DNA of 64,000 bases, from the NCBI GenBank assembly GCA_947503835.1, contig CANNFM010000002.1:372001-436000 (forward strand). The letters run 5' to 3'. The translations under genes were made by a program, and so were the position numbers. Source of the stretch: an uncultured Aquimarina sp. (GTDB taxonomy: Bacteria; Bacteroidota; Bacteroidia; Flavobacteriales; Flavobacteriaceae). The notes under the pieces were generated by a model. The model was not told where the DNA came from and searched no databases. It saw only the letters and a program-made list of their open reading frames with translations. This document shows, piece by piece, positions 43,124-51,697 of the stretch. Within the stretch, counting starts at the first letter, position 1; each line of letters opens with the position of its first letter.

Positions 43124-45568
43124 TTATGCTAATGGATGTGGTTGAAAACTAATATCGTTATAAGAATCGGCCTTATTGTTTTTTAATTGTAATGTATATG
43201 GCAACTCATATAAACGCTTACCTCCCAGACGAATTTTACTTGCTCCAAAATGTATAGGTTGTAATTGAGGTATAACGGCTCTTGCCGTAAAGAGATGAAG
43301 TTTTTCCATCTCAGGGGGAGTTAGATTATAGTAAATAAGATCACTTCCTATTGATTTTACATGTGCTATTAATTGAGTGATTTGCTCTTTTTCTGACAAA
43401 ATCACCTCTCCTAAATCGTATTGTTTGGGCTCTAAATCTAATAAGAAATCGAAATGATGTGTAGTGTCTGGACTTGCATATAACAAATCATGATCCTCTA
43501 ATTCTTTAACCTCTTGGGGGTTTTTAATTAATTGAGCAAGTCTATCTTGTGTTTCTTCGAACCTCATTCTTTTTCTTAGGCCTGGCCTTACCTGACCTAC
43601 TTCTATTAGTGCTCCTTTTGCTGCTTTATGAGGATTAAAATCGGCTCCTAACCCTACCACTATCGCTGGCCCATCTCCCTCTATCTGGTGTGCAATGGCA
43701 AGAAATACATGACACGGAAAATCTGTTGGCAACTTAAACAAACTTAATTCTACTCCTCTTCTTTTGTACATTTTACAATAATCGACCACATCTTTCATAG
43801 GTAATGTGAGCGGGTCGTATCTCTCGCACATAAGCCTTTGGTGCCAGGTAATAATAAAAGCATCCCGTTCTATCACTTCTAATGAAGCAGAAATGATGGC
43901 TTGCAGTAAGGTCGCTCCTGCTCCAAGGCCGTTTGATGTAATCGGAAAAAGATATTCTGCTTTTGACCCTATTTTATAATCCATGAAAATAGAAATGGCC
44001 GGAACTGCAATTTTTTCTTGCTGTAAAAGAGAGTATGCATCTACCCAACCTATAGCATTATCTTCTTTGAATTTTGAAAATTCTAAATCCCGATATTGAT
44101 GATCTTTATACAAAACGAGCTCTTTGGGATGCAATTTTAAGGTCTTTATATCTTTAAACGGAACGTATTTTATCTCTTCACTTTTATAAATAGCTCCCGA
44201 ATATCGTTCTACAGCTTCACCTAAAGCCGAAATTTTGGCTTGTTCTAACGTTAACCCCTTACCCGAACAAGTTGAATTTCCTGCTTCTAGATCTACAATA
44301 AAATTATGATTTGCCAAATCTGCTCGATAAATAAAAGGTACGTTTGGTTCTGAGATATCTTTTTTAAACAAATCATAAAACGTTACAATCCCAGAATGAT
44401 AGCTAACCAGGGTATTTTCATACATAGACAAGTCTCCCTCGACATGATTTTGTTCTATTAGATTTTTTACATCATAATGTTTTCTAATCCAGGATTTTTT
44501 TTTTCTACATACCGGACAATCAGATTTAAATAAAATATTGTGTTTGGTATAGTTGAGATTAAATACATCAAATTCCAAAATCTTGCTTTTTATGGATGCT
44601 AAATCCAGAGATAATAAGAATTTTATGATCTCATTAGCAGCCATACTTGCCGTAAGATTTATATTAGATGGAAAGAATCCTCTCTTAGAAAGGTTGGATG
44701 TTTTTTGTGCATTCAGATACTCTTCATAACTCATGGCTTCTTCGTAATCCTGTACACAAGAAATATTCCTCATTTTATAACACATAAAACAAGCCGTTCT
44801 CTCTGGGATCACTAATGGGCCTATAAAACATTTTTGTCCTTTTATTTCTGCATACAAAGAAGGTTTATCTAACTCAAAAGCGACTTCGTTAATCCAATAA
44901 TTTGATGCAGCATAGGCCTTATCATAACTACCCACTATTATATCGCTATCCTTTGCAAACTCTCTTAACTTATCTTTAGTTAAATCGGTTATGAGTTTGA
45001 TATCCAGATCAGGATATTCCTGTATAAGATGTTTACGAACCACTTCTTGTCTTTTTTGCCCGATATAATGATTGGTATTAAAATCATATATATGTTGGTC
45101 ATGTGATTCTAATTTTAGACAATCTGCTATATTAAAACTATTCACTCCATACTTTATCAACATCTTGATTAAGAAATAACCGATGCCATCTAAGCCAACT
45201 ATAGTAATTCGCTTCTCTTTTAGGTACTTAAAAGCCTCCTCGGCAGATAAGCCCAAGCTATCCAGAAAGTTCTCGAATACAGGAGAAGCTGTTGTTAGTT
45301 CATTTCGTTTTTTCTGCGTTTCACTTTTCCTTAAAATTCCGTGATTTACAAAATTGTCTAAACTCTTTTCAAGTTCTTCTTCAACTATTTTTGTCTTCGT
45401 CGCAACCTCTTTTATGTGATGTATTCCATCCAATAATGGAAATATCTCTTCAACAAGAAAAGAAGTAGATTTCCCATTAATTCTGAGTGCTATGTTGTCT
45501 GATTTAAAAAGAACCTTGCCATTAGACAATGGAATAATAGCAAGGTCTGATATAGGGTAATAATACAT
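43124..45568 (-). CDS. TOMM cyclodehydratase: fused E1-like partner and YcaO domain
   Basis: The 814-residue chain has three parts. Residues 1-90 form a winged-helix RRE-like peptide-binding region. Residues about 115-360 are the E1/ThiF-like C-protein, with a nucleotide-type loop VGLDGIG near 124 and a zinc tetracysteine Cys260, Cys263, Cys351, Cys354 (ACFMCY, DCPVC). From about 420 to 814 lies a YcaO domain: CSGKGLTLEQAKISALGEAVERYS (434-457), SNGLGAGATL (545) and ASLEVIERDA (561), which form the ATP site. It ends in the proline-rich tail QPHPLA, as needed in known cyclodehydratases. It uses ATP to turn Cys of the precursor into azolines. The 14-base gap to the precursor gene upstream shows co-expression. 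Confidence 0.94.
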   Translation of the reverse strand: MYYYPISDLAIIPLSNGKVLFKSDNIALRINGKSTSFLVEEIFPLLDGIHHIKEVATKTKIVEEELEKSLDNFVNHGILRKSETQKKRNELTTASPVFENFLDSLGLSAEEAFKYLKEKRITIVGLDGIGYFLIKMLIKYGVNSFNIADCLKLESHDQHIYDFNTNHYIGQKRQEVVRKHLIQEYPDLDIKLITDLTKDKLREFAKDSDIIVGSYDKAYAASNYWINEVAFELDKPSLYAEIKGQKCFIGPLVIPERTACFMCYKMRNISCVQDYEEAMSYEEYLNAQKTSNLSKRGFFPSNINLTASMAANEIIKFLLSLDLASIKSKILEFDVFNLNYTKHNILFKSDCPVCRKKKSWIRKHYDVKNLIEQNHVEGDLSMYENTLVSYHSGIVTFYDLFKKDISEPNVPFIYRADLANHNFIVDLEAGNSTCSGKGLTLEQAKISALGEAVERYSGAIYKSEEIKYVPFKDIKTLKLHPKELVLYKDHQYRDLEFSKFKEDNAIGWVDAYSLLQQEKIAVPAISIFMDYKIGSKAEYLFPITSNGLGAGATLLQAIISASLEVIERDAFIITWHQRLMCERYDPLTLPMKDVVDYCKMYKRRGVELSLFKLPTDFPCHVFLAIAHQIEGDGPAIVVGLGADFNPHKAAKGALIEVGQVRPGLRKRMRFEETQDRLAQLIKNPQEVKELEDHDLLYASPDTTHHFDFLLDLEPKQYDLGEVILSEKEQITQLIAHVKSIGSDLIYYNLTPPEMEKLHLFTARAVIPQLQPIHFGASKIRLGGKRLYELPYTLQLKNNKADSYNDISFQPHPLA

Positions 45569-45582
45569 AATGAAAAATGTTT

Positions 45583-45933
45583 TTAACCAAGATTACCAAA
45601 ACGTCCTGAACCTACATTTGAAGTTCCCATAATACAAGGACCGCAGCTGCATTCATTAATACACACATTACATACTTTGCATACTTGGCACACTTGACAA
45701 ACCTGGCATACTTGGCAGACCTGACACACTTGACAGACCTGGCATACTTGACAGACCTGGCATACTTGGCAAACTGCTAAATTTTTGCCTGTATCTATTC
45801 CTAGTTGCTGTGATACTTCTTTGAAGATTTTCATCTTCTCTGGATCAATTTCGGTCATTTGGCTACCCACATTTTTCAATTGGTTTTCTAATTCCTCGAT
45901 ACGAATTTCGAGCTTCTTAATATCCTCTTTCAT
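45583..45933 (-). CDS. TOMM precursor peptide with (Val-Cys-X)13 core
   Basis: The 116-residue peptide has a charged coiled-coil-like leader (residues 1-50, for example IKKLEIRIEELENQLKN, then DPEKMKIFKEVSQQLGI) and, from residue 54, thirteen consecutive three-residue units Val-Cys-X. Units 1-10 are Val-Cys-Gln; units 11-13 are Val-Cys-Lys, Val-Cys-Asn and Val-Cys-Ile. Three more cysteines (95, 97, 100) follow, then a Gly/Ser-rich end (SNVGSGRFGNLG). With 16 cysteines in the C-terminal half and a YcaO/SagB pair downstream, the core is a likely substrate for thiazole formation. Leader cleavage site and product are unknown. No homologue was looked up. Confidence 0.9.
   Translation of the reverse strand: MKEDIKKLEIRIEELENQLKNVGSQMTEIDPEKMKIFKEVSQQLGIDTGKNLAVCQVCQVCQVCQVCQVCQVCQVCQVCQVCQVCKVCNVCINECSCGPCIMGTSNVGSGRFGNLG
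45658..45774 (-). repeat. Tandem 9-base repeat coding for the Val-Cys-X core
   Basis: Thirteen 9-base units in a row encode Val-Cys-X without a gap. The Gln codon alternates CAA and CAG strictly over units 1-9 (CAA in odd, CAG in even units), then CAA in unit 10, so the true period is 18 bases. Val (GTT, GTA, GTC, GTG) and Cys (TGT, TGC) codons vary as well. The pattern points to growth by duplication of an 18-base pair of units, with the protein sequence kept despite silent change. Confidence 0.9.
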
Positions 45934-46414
45934 CTTGAAAAAAATTTAGTTATAAAAATTGAAATCAAGGAAAATAAATTCCCTATACATTACTTATTAA
46001 ACAGTGCACGTATAGACACAACCTTTTATCTATTTATGCAATCAATAATCACATATGCTATTGGGGTTGTAATAAAGATTTTTATCTATCTATGGGGTAT
46101 CAACAAAAGATTTACTCTAAATTAATCGCTAGTTAGCTACTGGGGTAAGAATAAAAACTTACACGTAGTGGAGAGGGTATTACTATTTCTTGAAAGTAAC
46201 ATCTACATGATTTTATGTTATATTCAAATTTATATATTTACTTGTCAGAAAATCAAGTCATTACACCTTTTTTGAAAGGGGGATTACCCTGTTTAACAGA
46301 ATTACCCTATCGACGTATTCGTGTCTTTTTTGTTTATATACTAATAGATTCGGTACCCAAGAGGTATATTAATATCTGGTACGATATAGACTATATATAG
46401 GCGAAGAATTAAAC
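45934..46414. other. Leader region of the TOMM operon, 481 bases, no convincing gene
   Basis: Between the precursor start and the stop of the beta-barrel gene there is no credible coding sequence; a 61-codon plus-strand frame at 46215-46400 has no family character. Three imperfect 24-base repeats lie at 46058-46160 (listed separately). No clear TAnnTTTG promoter was found on the minus strand, though the region must hold the operon's start. Confidence 0.6.
46058..46160. repeat. Three imperfect 24-base direct repeats upstream of the TOMM operon
   Basis: Units at 46058-46081, 46090-46113 and 46137-46160 share the pattern CTA(T/C)TGGGGT..AA(T/C)AAAA.(A/C)TTT, with a G4 core in each. Starts are 32 and 47 bases apart, and the nearest is 125 bases from the precursor ATG. 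They are placed as operator iterons for a regulator would be. Confidence 0.45.
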
Positions 46415-48790
46415 TTATTCTTTTAATAATTTATGGAACATATCGGCCAATCGTATTTCAATAAACTTAACAATATGTTCTTCAGATTTTTCATTCTCAT
46501 ACATTGAGAATACTTTTGATGCATTGCGCTTTTTTAGGGTTTTGAAATCTCCCTCAGGATTTTCGATATCTTCTGGTTTTAAGTTCCATTTTACTAATGA
46601 GTTTAAAAGTATGGTATGGGACTCATATCTTTTTTCTAGTACTTTTTGTCGTTCAAGATCTTCTTGATCTTTTTCTTCTGCACTATTAATTTTTACATTT
46701 AACACTGTATATTCATCTCGTATTTGTCGATCAATCTCTCTGGCCTCTTGCACCAACTTCAAATAGGCTTCATACAGCTTTTCGTTATAGAACTCTGCAA
46801 AATCAAAATAAGCATCCATTGCTTTAAGGTAGCTAATCCCGATTTCTTTATATACTCTTTTATCTTTTTCTTCAGTTTCTTTAAGCTGTTCTCCTAATTC
46901 ACTTAATTCGCCTTTTTGATCTTTAATAATATGGGCAAAGCCTTCTTTTTCTGGCAATGCCAATAATTGTGGAGTGATATCTTTTGGTAAACCTTCGAAA
47001 CGATATTTTCTGTATTGAATCCTAATAGAGTCATTATCTTTTTTCGGTTTCTTTGGTTTTTTATTGAAGTTAATTTTAGGCTTCTTCAGTCCAAAAGCAT
47101 AATTGTATCCAAAAGTAGCTGTAAACTCACTTAAATCTCCATTACTACCGCCGCTTCTAAACAATTGTACTCCATTAAGATTGAAATTATGCCTCTCTTT
47201 TAATGTATAAGTTACTGCACCTCTTAGGTTAGCTATATTTGTCTTTGCTGTACTACTATTTGAAGTATTATACCCTGCAGAAAGTCGTGTATTTAAGGTT
47301 TTCTCAAAATAACGTTTACCCACACTTACTGTAGGCCCCCAGGTAGTTGCTTCTTCACGACCAATGGTATTATATGTACCATTTACCGAAGTACTTACAC
47401 TAAGATTTCTTTCAGAAAAATCTATGGTATGCCCTAAATTCATGTTATGAAAAGTAGATGCATCTCCTAGTCTTACTATCCCTCCCTGCTCATTAGCCAC
47501 ATCATTTAGCGCATAATTAAGAGTAAGGTTTTGACGTGATGTTTCTTTTTGAGAAAGTACATAACTAATAGTCATGGTAGCCGTTTGGGATAATTGCTTG
47601 TAATCTAAATCTTCAATTTGTTCGTCTAGTAAATCGGCATCATTAATCTCATCAAATTGATTAGGTTTTACATTGGTGAAGGTTGTGAAATTAGAATACG
47701 AGCCTGCAATATTTAACCGTTCGGATACTGTTAAAGTGGCATTTAATGACCCGATTGTTCTATTGGTATTATTAGCTTTTAGGTTATCAAGGTCATCTCT
47801 TTGATACCCTACATTAATAGCCAGAGTTAGTTTATCTTTAAAAAATGTGTTCGACACATCGAGCGTTATATTTTCAAAATCATTATTAAAGAAATATGCT
47901 CCGAGGGTTTCATATCCGGGATCAATACGTTCATAACCAAGACCAAGATTTATTCTTCCTATAGCATACCCTAATCGTGTACGCAATGCATTATAATATT
48001 CTGTAGAGGCGCGATTATTAAAAAAAGCAGCAATTGGCGAAACCTCAGAAAGATCAGTTTCTTCTGACCTAGTATCTTTTGTAATGGCTGTAGACGCATA
48101 TTCGGCCTGTAAACTGAAGCTTTTTCCTAATTTCACTTCTCCTTCTACACTAATCACCAGGTTTTCTTGAGGTAATACACCTTTAGCTTCTGGGATAGAA
48201 TCAATCGAATTTTGATCATCTTTAGCATAAAAACCAATCAAACCAATTTTATACCTCTCTTTTTCGAAACTGGTTTTGAGTCCATATCCCATTCTGTTAA
48301 ATGCCGGAATCGTTCTTGGATCTCCATCATCATTTGTTGCCTTGAGCAATCTACCAGCCATAGCACTTACTTTTAAAGGCCCTGGTGGTGTAAGATCCAC
48401 TCCTCCTCCTGTAAATTGATGGCCACTTAATGTATATGGAGAAAATGTCATATTAATATTCCCAATATGTCCAGTAACCCATTTATATTTTGGATGCAGA
48501 CTTATACGATTAAAATCAAAAGGTAATTGATACCCCAGGTCTTCACCTTGGTTCGAAAAACTATAGGATATCGGAATTGAAAAACTGTAAATACTAATAT
48601 TTAGAGCTCCTTGTAAAAAATAAGTAAATGGTTCTCTACTATTATTTTGATTGGACGTATAATACACTCCATTTGCAGAAATCTGCCCACTAACTTTAAA
48701 GGGTTTACTTTGAGTAATAGTCTCATAGTCCAGCGTTTGGCTGAAAGATACAAAAGGTATTAATAAGAATACTAGTAGTAGTTTTCTCAA
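46415..48790 (-). CDS. Outer-membrane beta-barrel with C-terminal helical/coiled-coil domain
   Basis: The 791-residue protein has a signal peptide (MRKLLLVFLLIPFVSFSQ) and about 520 residues of alternating amphipathic strands, with repeated Tyr/Phe-flanked segments (for example SISYSFSNQG-like, GLGYERID, FTATFGYNYAF). A lysine-rich linker (KKPKKPKKDND) near 560 leads to a helical domain of about 220 residues rich in Glu/Lys (LGEQLKETEEKDKR, LVQEAREIDRQIRDE). It looks like a large outer-membrane barrel whose tail projects into the periplasm. No family is recognised. It is monocistronic, separated by a terminator from the next gene. Confidence 0.8.
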   Translation of the reverse strand: MRKLLLVFLLIPFVSFSQTLDYETITQSKPFKVSGQISANGVYYTSNQNNSREPFTYFLQGALNISIYSFSIPISYSFSNQGEDLGYQLPFDFNRISLHPKYKWVTGHIGNINMTFSPYTLSGHQFTGGGVDLTPPGPLKVSAMAGRLLKATNDDGDPRTIPAFNRMGYGLKTSFEKERYKIGLIGFYAKDDQNSIDSIPEAKGVLPQENLVISVEGEVKLGKSFSLQAEYASTAITKDTRSEETDLSEVSPIAAFFNNRASTEYYNALRTRLGYAIGRINLGLGYERIDPGYETLGAYFFNNDFENITLDVSNTFFKDKLTLAINVGYQRDDLDNLKANNTNRTIGSLNATLTVSERLNIAGSYSNFTTFTNVKPNQFDEINDADLLDEQIEDLDYKQLSQTATMTISYVLSQKETSRQNLTLNYALNDVANEQGGIVRLGDASTFHNMNLGHTIDFSERNLSVSTSVNGTYNTIGREEATTWGPTVSVGKRYFEKTLNTRLSAGYNTSNSSTAKTNIANLRGAVTYTLKERHNFNLNGVQLFRSGGSNGDLSEFTATFGYNYAFGLKKPKINFNKKPKKPKKDNDSIRIQYRKYRFEGLPKDITPQLLALPEKEGFAHIIKDQKGELSELGEQLKETEEKDKRVYKEIGISYLKAMDAYFDFAEFYNEKLYEAYLKLVQEAREIDRQIRDEYTVLNVKINSAEEKDQEDLERQKVLEKRYESHTILLNSLVKWNLKPEDIENPEGDFKTLKKRNASKVFSMYENEKSEEHIVKFIEIRLADMFHKLLKE

Positions 48791-48910
48791 ATGCTTTGCA
48801 TTAGTAGGTTTTAATCAAAAAAGGCTATACACTGTTTTCCCCACAACTTCTTAATACTAAAGAAATTGAAGGCGCGAAATAACAAAAAATTAAGGAAATT
48901 TCAAAGAAAA

Positions 48911-48938
48911 AACCACTCTAAATAGAGTGGTTTTTTTA
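48911..48938. terminator. Terminator downstream of the 592-residue envelope protein gene
   Basis: AACCACTCT (48911-48919) pairs with AGAGTGGTT (48924-48932) around a 4-base loop, flanked by an A run before and a T run after. It is usable in both directions and lies 31 bases after the minus-strand stop at 48970. Confidence 0.9.
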
Positions 48939-48969
48939 TCTGTTCTTACCGATGAAATATAGGGTTACA

Positions 48970-50748
48970 TTAATAGGACACTTTAACAATTGCTGCTTTA
49001 TCTAAAACTTTCTCACCGCTTTGAGTCTTGGTATAATACTGATGAAGTATAAAAAGTTCTCTTTTATCTTCATTAACCAATGCAAAATCATGCATATAAC
49101 TACCAAAATAAAGTTTGGATGATGATTTTTTACCATACTCTGTATCTAAACCAATCGTTGTAATACCATCTTGTGGAGTAATAGTAGTAAGAAAGTATCT
49201 ACCCGCTCTTTCTGCTAAAGTTACATAACGATCATTTGTCAATTCTATATCTTGAAAACTGAAGCTTTCTTGATCATTTATAGATGATCGTAAGGTTCCA
49301 AATTTAACTGGTTTAAAGCCATTATCTAGCAAGATAAAATTATACCCATTATAATAAGTCACTTTTTGTGGAAGAGAACTGTTTGGATCACTAGACGGAA
49401 CACTTGTTTCTCTGACATCATTTTTGCGTATTACATAATAATCGCCCATTTTATCAATTGAATTAAAATCTACAAGATAATCGTAGTAATTTCTTTTTGT
49501 TTCTCCTTCTATTTTGAAAAAATCCTCTGATGATTCTACATTTAATACTCCTTCTTGATTAAGTGTAAAAATCTCATAATTGCTGTTTACCAATGATAGT
49601 TGATGATTATTGATAATTTTTAATGTATTATCCCCTTGATCAATCATTAGTATTGGTGAAACCACTCTCTTATATTTCTTTTCTGTACCGTGTGCAAATT
49701 TGGTTTGAAACTTAATATTTCCTGTAACATCGGTATATACAATATCAAAATCCGTTTTTGCATACGTCTCAGATTTTTTTCCTTTTTTATGGTATCCAAA
49801 AACAGTAGCAAATCCCATTGCTTCTAAATCTTTATTATATACAACTTTACTGATTGTTTTAGGCTTCCTGGGTGTATCAAATACAAAAGATTGAATCTTA
49901 GTTTCTTTCGTTTCTTCATTAAAAGACAACATCTTATAGTTTGAATCGTCTTTCTCTTTAACAAACCAAACGATATGATTTTTGCCTATTGCATTATCGC
50001 TATATCGCACTACTTCGTACCCATCGAGTTCTGAATTATCTTTAAGATTAATTAGATCCTTCTTTTCTGTATCGCTTACATACCCTTTAAAAGGAACGTA
50101 TCTAAAAAATGCTTTACGCGAACTTATCCAGGGTTTAATATTTTTTATACCCAATAATCCTTCTCCTTTTAACTTCATTTCAGTTAATGACAGGAGTTCT
50201 TTATCTAATTGAGGTGCATATTTATATGCTTTATTAAGATCATTATAGTGATACTCCAAAGCGGTACCTGTTTCAAAACCTGTAATGTCAATAACATTTT
50301 CTTTGGGTTTAAAAAACACCTTTTTTCCTTCGGGTAAGTCTTCTATTTTGTGAAATAAATTTCGCTTGGTTTCTGTAGCGGTTAGATCTTCGGTAGACAC
50401 TACCCCTTCCATGACCACAGGAATGGTTGTGTCATTATACATATTGTCTTTTGCCATAGAAGAAAACATTTTGCCAAAAAAACCTTTGTTGTCATGTTCC
50501 GTTTTGGCAGCTTCCATCTCTTCTGTACTACTTATGAATTGAGATCCGGAGACATGGCTATAGGCATACATATAGATTTTATTTTCTTCTTTATCTAATG
50601 CCCAGTTAAGCATATGAGCACCACCTAACTTACCTATATTGGGAATATCAAGCAGTACAGAATCTTTAATAGCCTCCTGACTCATAGCTAGGTTACTACA
50701 ACATAGTATACTAATGGCTAGGATTGTTTTTAGAAAATTTGGGTTCAT
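48970..50748 (-). CDS. Exported protein of unknown family, 592 residues
   Basis: A signal peptide (LKTILAISILCCSNLAMSQ) precedes about 570 residues with many short beta strands, such as YKMLSFNEETKETKIQSF and NDRYVTLAERAGRYFLTTI, like a beta-propeller or a repeat of short blades. No lipobox, sorting domain or enzymatic motif is seen. It is probably periplasmic or surface-exposed and transcribed alone, with its terminator at 48911. No family is recognised. Confidence 0.75.
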   Translation of the reverse strand: MNPNFLKTILAISILCCSNLAMSQEAIKDSVLLDIPNIGKLGGAHMLNWALDKEENKIYMYAYSHVSGSQFISSTEEMEAAKTEHDNKGFFGKMFSSMAKDNMYNDTTIPVVMEGVVSTEDLTATETKRNLFHKIEDLPEGKKVFFKPKENVIDITGFETGTALEYHYNDLNKAYKYAPQLDKELLSLTEMKLKGEGLLGIKNIKPWISSRKAFFRYVPFKGYVSDTEKKDLINLKDNSELDGYEVVRYSDNAIGKNHIVWFVKEKDDSNYKMLSFNEETKETKIQSFVFDTPRKPKTISKVVYNKDLEAMGFATVFGYHKKGKKSETYAKTDFDIVYTDVTGNIKFQTKFAHGTEKKYKRVVSPILMIDQGDNTLKIINNHQLSLVNSNYEIFTLNQEGVLNVESSEDFFKIEGETKRNYYDYLVDFNSIDKMGDYYVIRKNDVRETSVPSSDPNSSLPQKVTYYNGYNFILLDNGFKPVKFGTLRSSINDQESFSFQDIELTNDRYVTLAERAGRYFLTTITPQDGITTIGLDTEYGKKSSSKLYFGSYMHDFALVNEDKRELFILHQYYTKTQSGEKVLDKAAIVKVSY

Positions 50749-50933
50749 TATTCTTTATTTAAGTTATTTGAAGGTGCGAATTTAGTTAATTTTAAGAAGA
50801 TTTTGAGATAAACTTAACAAAGAGCATAATAATGTTGAAAAAGAGTCCGTGATTCAAATTTAAAGACAAATCATAAAATCAGATCATTATAATCTTCTTT
50901 TAAAATTAGTTCGATGCTACAATACAAAGAGAA

Positions 50934-51581
50934 TTATTTTTCAGGTTTTTGCTTTTTACCCAATAGAAACTTGATCCCTTTAATTTTGTTTTCTGCCGTA
51001 TTAGGTAACTCTGGTAATTTACCCGTTTTCTTAAACGTGCCATAATTTTTATAGAACATGATTGAACCAACCACAAAACTGGATATTCCTAATAACATTA
51101 TTATAATACTCAAGGCAACCAGGAAAACTATTCTAGCCATAGATTCTGGAGCTCCTATTATATAAGCACTATCTACAACCAATTTCTCTAATACCCCTTC
51201 GTTATTAAATTTGGACTGTACTTCACCCAACTCTATCATTTTTTTACCTGAAATTACAATGGGTAAAAAATCTTCTGGTGAAGCCTCAGTTATTAGTTTT
51301 TTATCCTTAAAAAAATTAAATAATCCTAGATGATTTTTCTCTGTCGTATTAAATACTTTCTGAAATTTTACACCCTCTGAAAAACTACCTTCTAGTTTGA
51401 TATATTTTGTGGTACTTTCATTTAAAAAATCAACCTTTAAACTCTCTAATATCCGAGTCTCTAAGACTTCATTCTTAGATTCCATGGCAGTTTTATATAT
51501 TAATGGCCCCGCAATAAAAGTTGCCGCCATACTTACCGCTACGAAAAAGCTAAATTTAAGGATATAGTCAAATAATTTCAT
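50934..51581 (-). CDS. Membrane protein, two transmembrane segments, unknown function
   Basis: The 215-residue protein has an N-terminal transmembrane helix (FSFFVAVSMAATFIAGPLIY), a roughly 120-residue extracytoplasmic domain with mixed strands, and a second helix (RIVFLVALSIIIMLLGISSFVVGSIMF) followed by a basic cytoplasmic tail. The layout is like a small sensor or channel-associated protein, but no family is recognised. It lies at the downstream side of the toxin locus, on the same strand, with a plus-strand gene between. Confidence 0.75.
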   Translation of the reverse strand: MKLFDYILKFSFFVAVSMAATFIAGPLIYKTAMESKNEVLETRILESLKVDFLNESTTKYIKLEGSFSEGVKFQKVFNTTEKNHLGLFNFFKDKKLITEASPEDFLPIVISGKKMIELGEVQSKFNNEGVLEKLVVDSAYIIGAPESMARIVFLVALSIIIMLLGISSFVVGSIMFYKNYGTFKKTGKLPELPNTAENKIKGIKFLLGKKQKPEK

Positions 51582-51697
51582 GTTTATTAACTTTATAGAT
51601 GTGATAAAATGATCAATTTTATTGACAAAATAACTTAAATTTAGTTAAGTTAAATATTTAAACACACTTGATTTAATACAGAAAATAACTAATACTT

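Noticed and set aside
45658..45774. The regular short repeats looked like a CRISPR array or a sequencing artefact.
   Set aside because: Units are 9 bases with no spacers, keep an open reading frame, carry synonymous differences, and lie directly upstream of YcaO and SagB genes, so a coding core peptide explains them.
46215..46400. A 61-codon plus-strand frame in the gap upstream of the TOMM precursor.
   Set aside because: It has no recognisable family, composition is unlike real genes here, and part of it (TPFLKGGLP) looks like the translation of a palindromic repeat type often seen in intergenic DNA.
49982..50212. Plus-strand ORFs inside the minus-strand envelope and toxin genes (also at 52911-53516, 57179-57505 and others).
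   Set aside because: They lie wholly within well-supported minus-strand genes with signal peptides and domains, and their translations show no family character.
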